Below are positions 35,994 to 43,737 of a DNA stretch of 64,000 nucleotides, piece by piece (within the stretch, counting starts at the first letter, position 1; each line of letters opens with the position of its first letter). Position numbers and translations under genes: made by a program. The stretch is from Prosthecomicrobium pneumaticum (GTDB lineage Bacteria > Pseudomonadota > Alphaproteobacteria > Rhizobiales > Kaistiaceae). Under the pieces are notes generated by a model. The model ran no database searches and was not told the origin of the DNA. It saw only the letters and a list, made by a program, of their open reading frames with translations. Where the stretch lies: the NCBI RefSeq assembly GCF_014199915.1, contig NZ_JACHOO010000005.1, positions 325,027-389,026 of the forward strand, given 5' to 3'.

Positions 35994-37159
35994 GCCGGGC
36001 TCTCCGCCGGTTCGGCGGGGACGAGCGAGACCCGATAGCGTGCGTCGAGCCAGTCGGCGAAGGCGGCGGGCGCGAGTTCGCCGGCGATCGCCGCCGCGGC
36101 GCGGTGGGTCGCATCGCGGAAGAAATCGATGAAGCCGGCATGGGTCGGCCGCAGATAGGAACGGTCGAGCGTCGCGAGCGTGTCGCGGAAGAAATTCCGC
36201 GTCGCCGCGTTGGCGGCCGCGTCGGTCCAGGCGGCGCGCGAGCCCGGCTGGCCGCCATGGATGACGTAGTCGCCGCGCTGGTAATCGGCCGAGCAGAGGA
36301 AGAGCGCGTATTCGGCAGCCGCCCGCGGCGCCGCCGAGAAGGCCGAGATGCCGATACCGGCGCCGCCGAGCAGGGCGCCGCGCGCCTCGGGATGCGGGAT
36401 GTCGCCGAAGCGCAGATGCGGCGCCTCCGCGCGGGCGGCGTAGTTCACATAGCCGAAGGCGTAGGGGACGTAGACCACCTCGTCGGTCGCCACCATGTGG
36501 TCGTAGCAGCGGATCGGGTTCCATTCCGCCGAGCGCGGATGGGAAAGCGCGGCGAGCTCGCGCAACTGCGCGACGATCCGCTCGACCGCCGCGCGGGCGA
36601 GGAAGCGGCCCCCCTCGCCGATCGGGTCGCCGGCCCCGGCGGCGAGCGTCAGCACGAGGCACATCGCGTCGGTCGGCACCATCGGCAGGCCGATCCATTT
36701 GCCGTCGGCACGCAGCCGCCGGCCGAGCGCCACCACCTCGTCATGACTCGTCGGGAAACGGTCGGCATAGGCGGAGAAGAGGTCCGGCCGGCAGGAGGCG
36801 ACCTGCGCCGCGGCGTCGATCGGCAGCGCCCATTGCTTGCCGTGCGCCGCATAGGAGGGCCAGGAGCCGCCGACGCTGTCGGCCTCGAACCGGCGCCGTT
36901 CCTCGTCCGGGAGATAGGGATCGAAGGGCAGCATCAGGCCGCGCGCCGCAACGTCGCCGACAAAGGGATGGTCGAAGACGACGAGATCGTAGCGGGCGAG
37001 CACATCCTCGATCCGGCCCTCGCCGAACTCGTAGAGGCTGCGGCGGTCCCAGACGATCTCGACGTCGGGATGCGCGGCACGATAGGGCGCGACGCTGGCG
37101 TCGAGCGGCCCCCAGCAGCGCCTGTGATCCCAGGCGAGCCCGCGCAGCAGCGTCCCCAT
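35990..37159 (-). CDS. Leaderless extracellular-solute-binding-like protein
   Basis: A 389-residue protein with the fold signature of family 1 solute-binding proteins (YDLVVFDHPFVGDVAARGLMLP, VYVPYAFGYVNYA, GAGIGISAFS). Unlike the other binding proteins here it begins MGTLLRGLAWDHRRCWG, without a hydrophobic signal peptide, and no in-frame upstream extension supplies one. It may be a cytoplasmic ligand sensor or carrier, or be exported by another route. It is the first gene of the run and overlaps the IclR gene (ATGA), which makes a regulatory partnership with IclR plausible. Confidence 0.8.
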   Translation of the reverse strand: MGTLLRGLAWDHRRCWGPLDASVAPYRAAHPDVEIVWDRRSLYEFGEGRIEDVLARYDLVVFDHPFVGDVAARGLMLPFDPYLPDEERRRFEADSVGGSWPSYAAHGKQWALPIDAAAQVASCRPDLFSAYADRFPTSHDEVVALGRRLRADGKWIGLPMVPTDAMCLVLTLAAGAGDPIGEGGRFLARAAVERIVAQLRELAALSHPRSAEWNPIRCYDHMVATDEVVYVPYAFGYVNYAARAEAPHLRFGDIPHPEARGALLGGAGIGISAFSAAPRAAAEYALFLCSADYQRGDYVIHGGQPGSRAAWTDAAANAATRNFFRDTLATLDRSYLRPTHAGFIDFFRDATHRAAAAIAGELAPAAFADWLDARYRVSLVPAEPAESPA

Positions 37160-37215
37160 TCGATCGTTCCTCCCCGCCCGTCTTCCTCCCGGGCTCGTCC
37201 CGGACGCTAGTGTAC

Positions 37216-37235
37216 CGTTTTCAAATGTGCAAACG
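37216..37235. promoter_or_regulatory. CGTTT-N10-AAACG dyad before the importer operon
   Basis: The arms CGTTT (37216-37220) and AAACG (37231-37235) flank TCAAATGTGC, about 57 bases upstream of the gene at 37159. The region is the most AT-rich part of the divergent intergenic space. Candidate IclR operator; short arms keep confidence low. Confidence 0.35.
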
Positions 37236-37316
37236 ACTTTTTTCTGTGCCAGAACCTGGCGGACGGCAAGTCTCAGCTTTCCGCGCCGCAACGGAGCGGA
37301 TCGTTCGGTGGTGTCG

Positions 37317-37330
37317 ACTAATATATTAGT
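37317..37330. promoter_or_regulatory. Perfect 14-bp palindrome before the GntR gene
   Basis: ACTAATATATTAGT is a perfect palindrome 50 bases upstream of the GntR start at 37381, within GC-rich surroundings. It is a likely autoregulatory operator for the GntR protein. It shares CTAATATAT with the promoter region at 5576-5584 of the other GntR cluster. AGGAGG precedes the ATG. Confidence 0.55.
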
Positions 37331-37380
37331 GGACGACTGCCGTCCAGCCCGTTAAGTCTCGATCGACAACAGGAGGCCCG

Positions 37381-38106
37381 ATGTTCGCGCTCGAGCCGGC
37401 GGCCCCGCCGCGGACCCGATCGACCGCCCAGCACGTCTACGAGATGCTGCGGGCGGAGATCGTCATGAACGCGCTGAAGCCGCGCGAGCCGATCCGCGAG
37501 GCCCTCATCGCCGAGCGGCTCGGCGTGTCGCGCACGCCGGTGCGCGAGGCGTTGCTGCGGCTCGCCGATCTCGGTCTCGTCGACATCTACCCGCAGAGCG
37601 CCACGCGGGTGGCGCCGATCCGGCTCGAAAAGGTCCGCGCCGCGCAGCTGATCCGCGAGGCGGTCGAGGTCGAGGTGGTGCGCCGCGCCGCCGGTGCGAT
37701 GGACGCCGCGGCGCTCGCCGGCCTCGAGGGGCTGATCGAGGACCAGACGGTGGCCGCCGAACGGGGCGACATCAGGCGGCTGTTCGAGCTCGACGAGGCC
37801 TTCCACCGGGCGATCTTCGCCGCCGCCGGCCTCGCCGCGGTCGCCGACGAGCTCGAGGACGTCAAGGTGCACCTCAACCGGCTGCGCTATGTCTCGGTCG
37901 ATTGGCCGCGCAGCGCCGGCTTCATCGTCGCCGAGCACGCCGAGATCATGGCGGCGCTGAAGGCGCGCGACGCGGCGGCGGCGGAAGCCGCGATGCGCGT
38001 CCATCTGCGCGCCATCCTCGCCGCGCTCGACGTGATCACCAGGCGGGCGGACGATCCCGCCGGACAACGGACCGGCAGGGACGATGCCGGCAGGGAGGAC
38101 GCATGA
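37381..38106 (+). CDS. GntR-family transcriptional regulator (FCD type)
   Basis: A 241-residue GntR/FCD regulator. The DNA-binding domain contains [39 protein letters not shown] and [11 protein letters not shown]; the FCD half has the metal-binding-type DEAFHRAIF and [14 protein letters not shown] upstream of ATG 37381 is strong. It heads a four-gene plus-strand operon for acid-sugar catabolism and overlaps the SDR gene by four bases, so regulator and enzymes are made from one transcript. The effector is probably a sugar acid; the operator is likely the palindrome at 37317. Confidence 0.92.
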   Translation: MFALEPAAPPRTRSTAQHVYEMLRAEIVMNALKPREPIREALIAERLGVSRTPVREALLRLADLGLVDIYPQSATRVAPIRLEKVRAAQLIREAVEVEVVRRAAGAMDAAALAGLEGLIEDQTVAAERGDIRRLFELDEAFHRAIFAAAGLAAVADELEDVKVHLNRLRYVSVDWPRSAGFIVAEHAEIMAALKARDAAAAEAAMRVHLRAILAALDVITRRADDPAGQRTGRDDAGREDA

Positions 38107-38891
38107 GCGACGGTGGGGAACTCGACGGCAAGGTGGCGCTCGTCACCGGCGCGGCGATGGGGATCGGCGCCGCGGTCGCGGAGCTCTTCGCCGAGCGCGG
38201 CGCGCGGCTCGTTCTCATCGACCGGTCGCCCGAACTCGGCGGCCTCGCCGAGCGGCTCGGCGCCGCCGCGGTCATCGGCGACCTGACCGATCCGGCCGTG
38301 CTCGACCGGACGGTCGCGACCGCGCTCGACCGCTTCGGCGGCCTCGACATCCTGTCGAACAATGCCGGCATCCAGCGCTACGGCACGCTCGAAACGACGA
38401 CCGATGCGGTCTGGGACGAGGTGTTCGACATCAATCTGAAGCCGATGTTCCGGCTCGCGCAGCGCGTCGTGCCGCATCTCAAGGCGAGCCGCGGCGCGAT
38501 CGTCAACATGGCCTCGGTCCAGGGCCTCGCCTCGCAGGCGAATGTCGTCGCCTATACCGCCTCGAAACACGCCGTGATCGGACTCACCCGCGCGGCGGCG
38601 GTCGATCTCGCCCCGTTCGGGGTGCGGGTGAACGCGGTCGCGCCGGGCTCGGTCGACACGCCGATGCTGCGCTGGGCGGTGTCGCTCGCCGACGATCCGG
38701 CCGCCCTCGACGCGGCGATCGACGCGATGCATCCGCTCGGCCGGCGGGCGCGGACCCGCGAGATCGCGGAAGTGGTCGCCTTCCTCGCCTCCGATCGCGC
38801 CTCCTTCGTCACCGGCGCGGTCTATGTCGCCGATGGCGGCCTCACCATCCCGCTCGGCGGTGCGCCGAAGCCCTCCGAAACCGCGCGCTGA
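38103..38891 (+). CDS. SDR-family oxidoreductase, probable sugar dehydrogenase
   Basis: A 262-residue classical short-chain dehydrogenase with [19 protein letters not shown], a serine in NMASVQG and the catalytic [13 protein letters not shown], with Asp after the second strand, indicates NAD preference. ATG 38103 overlaps the GntR stop by four bases. With a lactonase and an enolase-superfamily dehydratase in the same operon it most likely oxidises an aldose to its lactone, the first step of a non-phosphorylative pathway. Confidence 0.92.
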   Translation: MSDGGELDGKVALVTGAAMGIGAAVAELFAERGARLVLIDRSPELGGLAERLGAAAVIGDLTDPAVLDRTVATALDRFGGLDILSNNAGIQRYGTLETTTDAVWDEVFDINLKPMFRLAQRVVPHLKASRGAIVNMASVQGLASQANVVAYTASKHAVIGLTRAAAVDLAPFGVRVNAVAPGSVDTPMLRWAVSLADDPAALDAAIDAMHPLGRRARTREIAEVVAFLASDRASFVTGAVYVADGGLTIPLGGAPKPSETAR

Positions 38892-38902
38892 AGGGAAGTG
38901 CC

Positions 38903-40123
38903 GTGAAGATCGTCGACATCCGCGCGACCACCGTCGCCGTGCCGCTCGAGGCGCCGCTGCGCCATGCGAGCGGCGCCCATTGGGGCCGCTTCATCCGCAC
39001 CATCGTCGAGGTGATCACCGACGAGGGCGTCGTCGGTCTCGGCGAGCTGGGCGGCGGGGGGGAATCGGCCGAAGCGGCGGTGCGCGGCATGCTGCCCTAT
39101 CTGAAGGGCCATGATCCGCTGCAGCTCGAACAGCTGCGCTGGAAGATCATGAATCCCACCGCCTCGCTCTACAACAACCGGATGCAGATCCATGCCGCGC
39201 TCGAAATGGCCTGCATGGACGCCGCCGGCAAGGCGCTCGGCATCCGCGCCTGCGACCTGATCGGCGGGGCGCTGCGCGAGACCGTTCCCTTCGCGGCCTA
39301 TGTCTTCTACCGCCTGCCCGACCCGGCGAGCGGCCGCGGCGGCGAGACGAGCGCCGAGGAGATCGTCGCGCACGCCCGCGACCTCAAGGCCCGCTACGGC
39401 TTCAGGGCGCACAAGCTGAAGGGCGGCGTCTTCCCGCCCGACCACGACATCGCGGTGACCCGCGCGCTCGGCGCCGCCTTCCCCGAGGACGGGCTGCGGC
39501 TCGATCCCAATGCGGTGTGGTCGGTCGAGGAGGCGATCCGCGTCGGCCGGGCGATCGAGGATCTCAGAAACGACTATTTCGAGGATCCGACCTGGGGCCT
39601 CGAAGGCATGCGGCGCGTCCGGCATTTCGTCCGCATCCCGACCGCCACCAACACGGTGGTGGTCAATTTCGAGCAGCTCGCCGCCAATATCCGCCAGGAG
39701 GCGGTCGACGTGGTGCTGCTCGACACCACCTTCTGGGGTGGGCTGCGGCAGGCGCACAAGGCCGGCACCGTGCTCGAGACCTTCCAGTACGGCGCCTCGG
39801 TGCATTCCTCCGGCGAACTCGGCATCCAGCTCGCCTCGATGCTGCATCTCGGCGCCGCGCTGCCCAATCTCGCCTTCGCGGCGGACGCGCACTACCACCA
39901 CCTCGTCGACGACGTGATCGTCGGCGGCAAGATGGCCTATCGCGACGGCGCCATCGCCGTGCCGCAGGGGCCGGGCCTCGGCGTCACGCTCGATCGCGAC
40001 AAGCTCGCGCAGTATGCCGAGTGTTATCGCGAGGTCGGCGGCTACACCTATGACCGCGATCCGACCCGGCCGGACTGGTATGCCGTCGTGCCGGGCAACC
40101 GCTACGCCGATCCGGGCCGGTAA
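38903..40123 (+). CDS. Enolase-superfamily acid-sugar dehydratase (glucarate dehydratase-like)
   Basis: A 406-residue enolase-superfamily enzyme. Its KLKGG (probable general base), [10 protein letters not shown] and YFEDPTWG provide the lysine and metal-ligand pattern, and [16 protein letters not shown] the later His/Glu region of the glucarate-dehydratase subgroup. It would dehydrate an acid sugar to a 2-keto-3-deoxy acid. The GTG start at 38903 follows AAGGGAAG; the open frame upstream lies in the SDR gene and has no homology. The best partner steps are the SDR (oxidation) and SMP-30 protein (lactone opening) beside it. Confidence 0.88.
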   Translation: MKIVDIRATTVAVPLEAPLRHASGAHWGRFIRTIVEVITDEGVVGLGELGGGGESAEAAVRGMLPYLKGHDPLQLEQLRWKIMNPTASLYNNRMQIHAALEMACMDAAGKALGIRACDLIGGALRETVPFAAYVFYRLPDPASGRGGETSAEEIVAHARDLKARYGFRAHKLKGGVFPPDHDIAVTRALGAAFPEDGLRLDPNAVWSVEEAIRVGRAIEDLRNDYFEDPTWGLEGMRRVRHFVRIPTATNTVVVNFEQLAANIRQEAVDVVLLDTTFWGGLRQAHKAGTVLETFQYGASVHSSGELGIQLASMLHLGAALPNLAFAADAHYHHLVDDVIVGGKMAYRDGAIAVPQGPGLGVTLDRDKLAQYAECYREVGGYTYDRDPTRPDWYAVVPGNRYADPGR

Positions 40124-40238
40124 GGGCGCGGCGGCCGGTCCTGACGGGCTGGCCGTCCGCGGCGGCTTCGCCTAGGATCGCCGCGCCAAGAAGGGGCCCG
40201 GCAAGGGACCCCGTGTGACGCCCGAGACGGGGGAGACC

Positions 40239-41177
40239 ATGGACGGCCAACTCATCAATGCGATCGCGGCGGACGAGCCCGAATTCCTTTCCTTGTTTCC
40301 GGCCGGGGCGACGCTGACGCGGATCGCCACCGGCTTCATCTGGGCCGAGGGGCCGGTGTGGTTCGGCGAGCTGAACGAGCTGCGCTTCTCCGACATCCCG
40401 AACAACCGGATCATGCGCTGGTCGCCGACCGCCGGGCTCTCGGTGTTCCGCCAGCCCGCTCAGCGCACCAACGGCCACACCCGCGACCGCGAAGGCAACA
40501 TGATCTCGTGCGAGCACGGCGGCCGCTGCGTCTCGCGCACCCGGCTCGACGGCAGCTACGAGACGCTCGTCACCCACTGGCAGGGCAAGCGGCTCAACTC
40601 GCCGAACGACGTCGTCGTGAAGTCCGACGGCACGATCTGGTTCACCGACCCGCCCTACGGCATCGTCTCCGACCATGAGGGCATCGCCGCGGAGAGCGCG
40701 ATCGGCAACAATCAGGTCTACCGCTTCGATCCGCAGACCGGCACGCTCGATGCGGTGGCGACCGATTTCGACCGGCCGAACGGCCTCGCCTTCTCGCCCG
40801 ACGAGACGACGCTCTACATCGCCGATTCGGGCTATGCCCGCGGCCACGGCCATGGCGAGGAGGAGGGCCGGCCGCGCCATGTCCGCGCCTTCGACGTGAT
40901 CGACGGCAAGACGCTTTCGAACAGCCGGGTGTTCGCGGAGATCAGGCCGGCGGTGCCGGACGGCCTGCGCGTCGACACCGAAGGCCATGTCTGGATCTCG
41001 GCGGGCGACGGCATCCACTGCTACCGGCCGGACGGCAAGCGGCTCGGCCGCGTGCTGGTGCCCGAAGTGGTCGCCAACCTGACCTTCGGCGGCCCGGGCC
41101 GCTCGCGCCTCTTCATCACCGCGACGAGCTCGGTCTACGCGATCGAGACGAACCGGGTCGGCGCCCAGCGCCCCTGA
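40239..41177 (+). CDS. SMP-30/gluconolactonase family lactonase
   Basis: A 312-residue beta-propeller lactonase. Metal ligands are recognisable in IWAEGPVWF (Glu), RLNSPNDVVV (Asn), DRPNGLAFSPD (Asn) and AVPDGLRVD (Asp), a more complete set than in the 23038 paralogue. GGGGGAG before ATG 40239 supports that start over GTG 40215. It lies 115 bases after the dehydratase gene and very likely hydrolyses the lactone formed by the SDR. No signal peptide is seen, so it should act in the cytoplasm. Confidence 0.92.
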   Translation: MDGQLINAIAADEPEFLSLFPAGATLTRIATGFIWAEGPVWFGELNELRFSDIPNNRIMRWSPTAGLSVFRQPAQRTNGHTRDREGNMISCEHGGRCVSRTRLDGSYETLVTHWQGKRLNSPNDVVVKSDGTIWFTDPPYGIVSDHEGIAAESAIGNNQVYRFDPQTGTLDAVATDFDRPNGLAFSPDETTLYIADSGYARGHGHGEEEGRPRHVRAFDVIDGKTLSNSRVFAEIRPAVPDGLRVDTEGHVWISAGDGIHCYRPDGKRLGRVLVPEVVANLTFGGPGRSRLFITATSSVYAIETNRVGAQRP

Positions 41178-41336
41178 CGAGCCGGCCGGAAAACGGCCTT
41201 CACGCCTGAGCGGCGGGCGGGGGAGCGTGCTCTTCCCTGCCCGTCTCGCCCGACCGCCAGAAACCGGCCGCGGAAAGAAGAGCGGAGGGCCGCCGGCGGG
41301 GAGGCCGCCGATTCGTTCGAAGGCGGCCCGGCCTCG

Positions 41337-41978
41337 TTAGAACGCGTCGGCCTGGGTCTGGGGCGCGACCCTCTCCACCGCCGGCAGGGCGGCGACGCGG
41401 TCGGCAATCGCCACCGTCACAGGATAGGGCGCGAGATCGCAGTTGAAGCGCCGGGCATTGGCGACCTGCGGCACGAGGCAGACATCGGCGATGGTCAGCA
41501 TCTCGCCGAGGCAATAGGTGCCCGACCGGCCCTCGTGGAGCAGCGTCGCCTCGAAGGCGGCGAAGCCCTCGGCCACCCAGTGCGCATACCACTCGTCGCG
41601 CTCCGCGTCCGAAAGGCCCCAGCGGCCTTTCAGATATTTGAGCACCCGGACATTGTTGAGCGGGTGGATGTCGCAGCCGATGATCTGCGCGAGGCCCCGC
41701 ACATAGGCCCGCTCGAGCGGATCGCGCGGCAGGAGGGGCGGCTCGGGATGGACCTCCTCGAGATAGTCGAGGATGGCGAGGCTCTGCGCGATGGTGTGGC
41801 CGTCCTCGACGAGGGCGGGCACGAGACCTTGCGGATTGACGCCGAGATAGTCCGGCGTCTTGTGCTCCATCTTCGGCAGCGAGATGTAGCGCGGCTCCCA
41901 GTCGAGCCCCTTGACCGCGAGCGCGATGCGCACGCGGTACGAGGTCGACGAGCGGAAGAAGGTGTAGAGCGCGCGCAC
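41337..41978 (-). CDS. Maleylacetoacetate isomerase-like glutathione S-transferase
   Basis: A 213-residue zeta-class GST, the family of maleylacetoacetate and maleylpyruvate isomerases. The N-terminal SSTSYRVRIALAVKGL carries the SSCSWRVR-like glutathione motif, with Thr in place of Cys. NPQGLVPALVEDG, QSLAILDYLEE and GCDIHPLNNVRVLKYL follow in order. The GTG start at 41978 has GGGGAG upstream and gives the usual length. It probably isomerises a maleyl intermediate of gentisate or homogentisate-type ring cleavage. It is cotranscribed with the ABM protein 16 bases upstream. Confidence 0.9.
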   Translation of the reverse strand: MRALYTFFRSSTSYRVRIALAVKGLDWEPRYISLPKMEHKTPDYLGVNPQGLVPALVEDGHTIAQSLAILDYLEEVHPEPPLLPRDPLERAYVRGLAQIIGCDIHPLNNVRVLKYLKGRWGLSDAERDEWYAHWVAEGFAAFEATLLHEGRSGTYCLGEMLTIADVCLVPQVANARRFNCDLAPYPVTVAIADRVAALPAVERVAPQTQADAF

Positions 41979-41994
41979 CCCCGGTCTCCCCTGC

Positions 41995-42366
41995 TCAGCC
42001 TTCGGCAGCCTTCTCGAGGATCTCGTCCGGCGTGGAGGAAACCACCTCGACATATTTCGGCACGAACTTGCGGCCCTCGATCAGGCCGACGAATGCCGGC
42101 TTGATCTCCTCGGCGAGCACCTTGCGGATCTTGGCGTGCTCGACGATGTCCGACCATTCCGCGATGAGGAAGAAGCGCTGCGGGTTCTCCGTGTCGCGGC
42201 AGAGCACGCCGTCCTTCACCTGCGCCCACGACTTGTGCATCGGATTGCCGTCCGAATAGTCGAATTCTTCGAACAGCTTGATGAATTCGTCCTCGCGCCC
42301 CTTCTCGACGATGAAGTCGTAGATGTGAAGGAAGTTGCCCTTCGTGGCGAGCGGCTCCTGGGCCAT
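41995..42366 (-). CDS. ABM-type (antibiotic biosynthesis monooxygenase-like) small protein
   Basis: A 123-residue ferredoxin-like-fold protein of the ABM/dimeric alpha-beta barrel group. EFIKLFEEFDYSDG, RFFLIAEWSDIVEHAKIR and KPAFVGLIEGRKFVPKYVEV give the alternating strand-helix layout. Members are cofactor-free monooxygenases or isomerases acting on quinols, but many are uncharacterised. ATG 42366 follows AGGAGAG on the minus strand. It precedes a maleylacetoacetate-isomerase-like gene and is divergent from a MarR regulator, with a GTATACTGAT motif about 75 bases upstream. Confidence 0.82.
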   Translation of the reverse strand: MAQEPLATKGNFLHIYDFIVEKGREDEFIKLFEEFDYSDGNPMHKSWAQVKDGVLCRDTENPQRFFLIAEWSDIVEHAKIRKVLAEEIKPAFVGLIEGRKFVPKYVEVVSSTPDEILEKAAEG

Positions 42367-42439
42367 CGTCTCTCTCCTTGTCGGTGGAAGTGGCGGATCG
42401 GCACGGCGCCGAGGCGGGGAATGCGGCGACCGCATAATC

Positions 42440-42450
42440 ATCAGTATACC
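42440..42450 (-). promoter_or_regulatory. GGTATACTGAT operator-like half-site
   Basis: On the minus strand this reads GGTATACTGAT, upstream of the ABM-isomerase genes and within the 274-base divergent region shared with the MarR gene. The same GTATACTGAT ten-mer occurs at 43615-43624 upstream of the peptide-transporter operon. Confidence 0.4.
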
Positions 42451-42640
42451 GCTCTTCTTCCCTGCGGCAAGCCTCTCCGTGCCGGCCGCCGAGGCGGCGC
42501 GCCATTCCGCATCCATCGGATGAATGCGCATTCCGGATTTCCGGCTATGGTGGCGTAGGGCAGGATCGGCGAGTCGGGATGTCGCCCCGGCCGCCGAAGA
42601 CACGAAGGGACAGTCGCCGGATGAGGAACCGCTAGAGCCG

Positions 42641-43201
42641 ATGCGATCGTATCGGGACAAGGGACAGGCCGGACGACCGGAATCCGTCTCGCCGCCGCAG
42701 CCGGAAGCCAATCCGGCGCTTCGGGTGCTCGCCGAGAAGCTGCCGCTGTGGAAGCGGCCGGGCTATCTCGTCCGGCGCCTGCACCAGGTGCATTACGCGC
42801 TGTTCTTCGAGGAATGCGCCGGCTTCGGGATCACGCCGGTGCAGTACGGGCTGCTCACCATCCTCTCGACGCAGCCCGATACCGACCAGATCACACTCGC
42901 CAACGCGCTCGGCATCGACCGAACCAATGTCGCCGATGTCCTCGCCCGGCTCGAGCAGCGCGGCCTGGTGGCGAGGACGCGCAGCCGCTCCGACCGGCGC
43001 ATGGTGCTCGCCCGGTTGACGCCGGAAGGCGAGCGGCTCGTGGAGAGCATGCATCCGGCGATGGCCCGGGCGCAGGAGCGCCTGCTCGAGACGCTCGCGC
43101 CGGACGAGCGCGAGCGCTTCCTCGAGACCCTGATGCGCCTCGTCGACGCCAACAACCGGTTCGGACGGGCGGCGCTCGGCACGGCGAAGATGGACGATTG
43201 A
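42641..43201 (+). CDS. MarR-family transcriptional regulator
   Basis: A 186-residue MarR protein with the recognition helix region ITLANALGIDRTNVADVLARLEQRGLV split over helix-turn-helix and the basic wing RSRSDRRMVLARLT. The start is uncertain: ATG 42641 is chosen, ATG 42524 would add 39 residues without homology. It separates the ABM-isomerase operon from the dipeptide transporter, and GTATACTGA motifs lie upstream of both. MarR proteins usually bind such palindromic AT-rich sites and respond to phenolic ligands, which fits the aromatic-type neighbours. Confidence 0.88.
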   Translation: MRSYRDKGQAGRPESVSPPQPEANPALRVLAEKLPLWKRPGYLVRRLHQVHYALFFEECAGFGITPVQYGLLTILSTQPDTDQITLANALGIDRTNVADVLARLEQRGLVARTRSRSDRRMVLARLTPEGERLVESMHPAMARAQERLLETLAPDERERFLETLMRLVDANNRFGRAALGTAKMDD

Positions 43202-43298
43202 GCGCGGGGCGGATACGGCCGGGCGCCCGGCCCGCGCGGCTGCGCGTCCGTCCGGCGATCGGCGAAGGTCGGGAAAGCGGTATGGGGAATGCCGCGAT

Positions 43299-43328
43299 CC
43301 ATTGTATGCAGTATGGCGTATACAATGG
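43299..43328. promoter_or_regulatory. CCATTGTAT-N12-ATACAATGG inverted repeat
   Basis: Perfect nine-base arms about 410 bases before the binding-protein gene and 98 bases after the MarR gene. The TTGTAT/ATACAA wording matches the core of the TTGTATAC element at 43613, so the same protein could bind both and loop the region. Its distance from the gene start makes the role uncertain. Confidence 0.4.
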
Positions 43329-43612
43329 CCGGCCGATAGCCGAAATTTTGATCACGCGCCGATTTTCCGCAGGCCCGTCCGGAAAAGAGGCGGTCCGAAC
43401 GGCACGCCGCCCCTCCTCGCAGCGGGCGGCGCATGACGGCAGACGGGGAGAGCCGCGGAAATCCTCGATTTCAGCATGTCGGCGCGACGCAGGGCGCAGG
43501 TCTGGCGCACGCCTCGACGCAAGGCCGCATGCGGCCCCGAACGGCTTTTCGCCGGGCCGAATCCGCGTCGCGCGCTGCCCGCTCTGCCGTCACACTGATC
43601 AAGATCAATGCG

Positions 43613-43633
43613 TTGTATACTGATCGCTTGACA
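43613..43633 (+). promoter_or_regulatory. TTGTATACTGAT site next to TTGACA
   Basis: TTGTATACTGAT (43613-43624) is followed four bases later by TTGACA, a good -35 match. It shares GTATACTGA with sites near 21.6 and 42.4 kb. Probable control element of the dipeptide-transporter promoter. Confidence 0.45.
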
Positions 43634-43737
43634 GACCTTTAGAGAGGCTCCAATCTCCGCGCCCGGGGAATGCCGACGATCCGCAGTGGGGCAGCGCAGG
43701 GCTGCGTCCACAACCTTGCCGTGGAGCAACGGAGCGG

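Larger units (their letters stand above)
43202..43737. promoter_or_regulatory. Control region of the peptide-transporter operon
   Basis: These 536 bases contain no credible gene. They hold an inverted repeat CCATTGTAT (43299-43307) with ATACAATGG (43320-43328), whose right arm is part of GCGTATACAATGG, and a TTGTATACTGAT element at 43613-43624 followed by TTGACA (43628-43633), a possible -35. The arrangement GTATAC then TTGACA also occurs at 21610-21631. The start of the operon is 105 bases after the TTGACA. Confidence 0.5.

Noticed and set aside
43202-43737. A riboswitch upstream of the peptide transporter
   Set aside because: I found short inverted repeats suited to protein binding but no recognised aptamer core or terminator-antiterminator pair.
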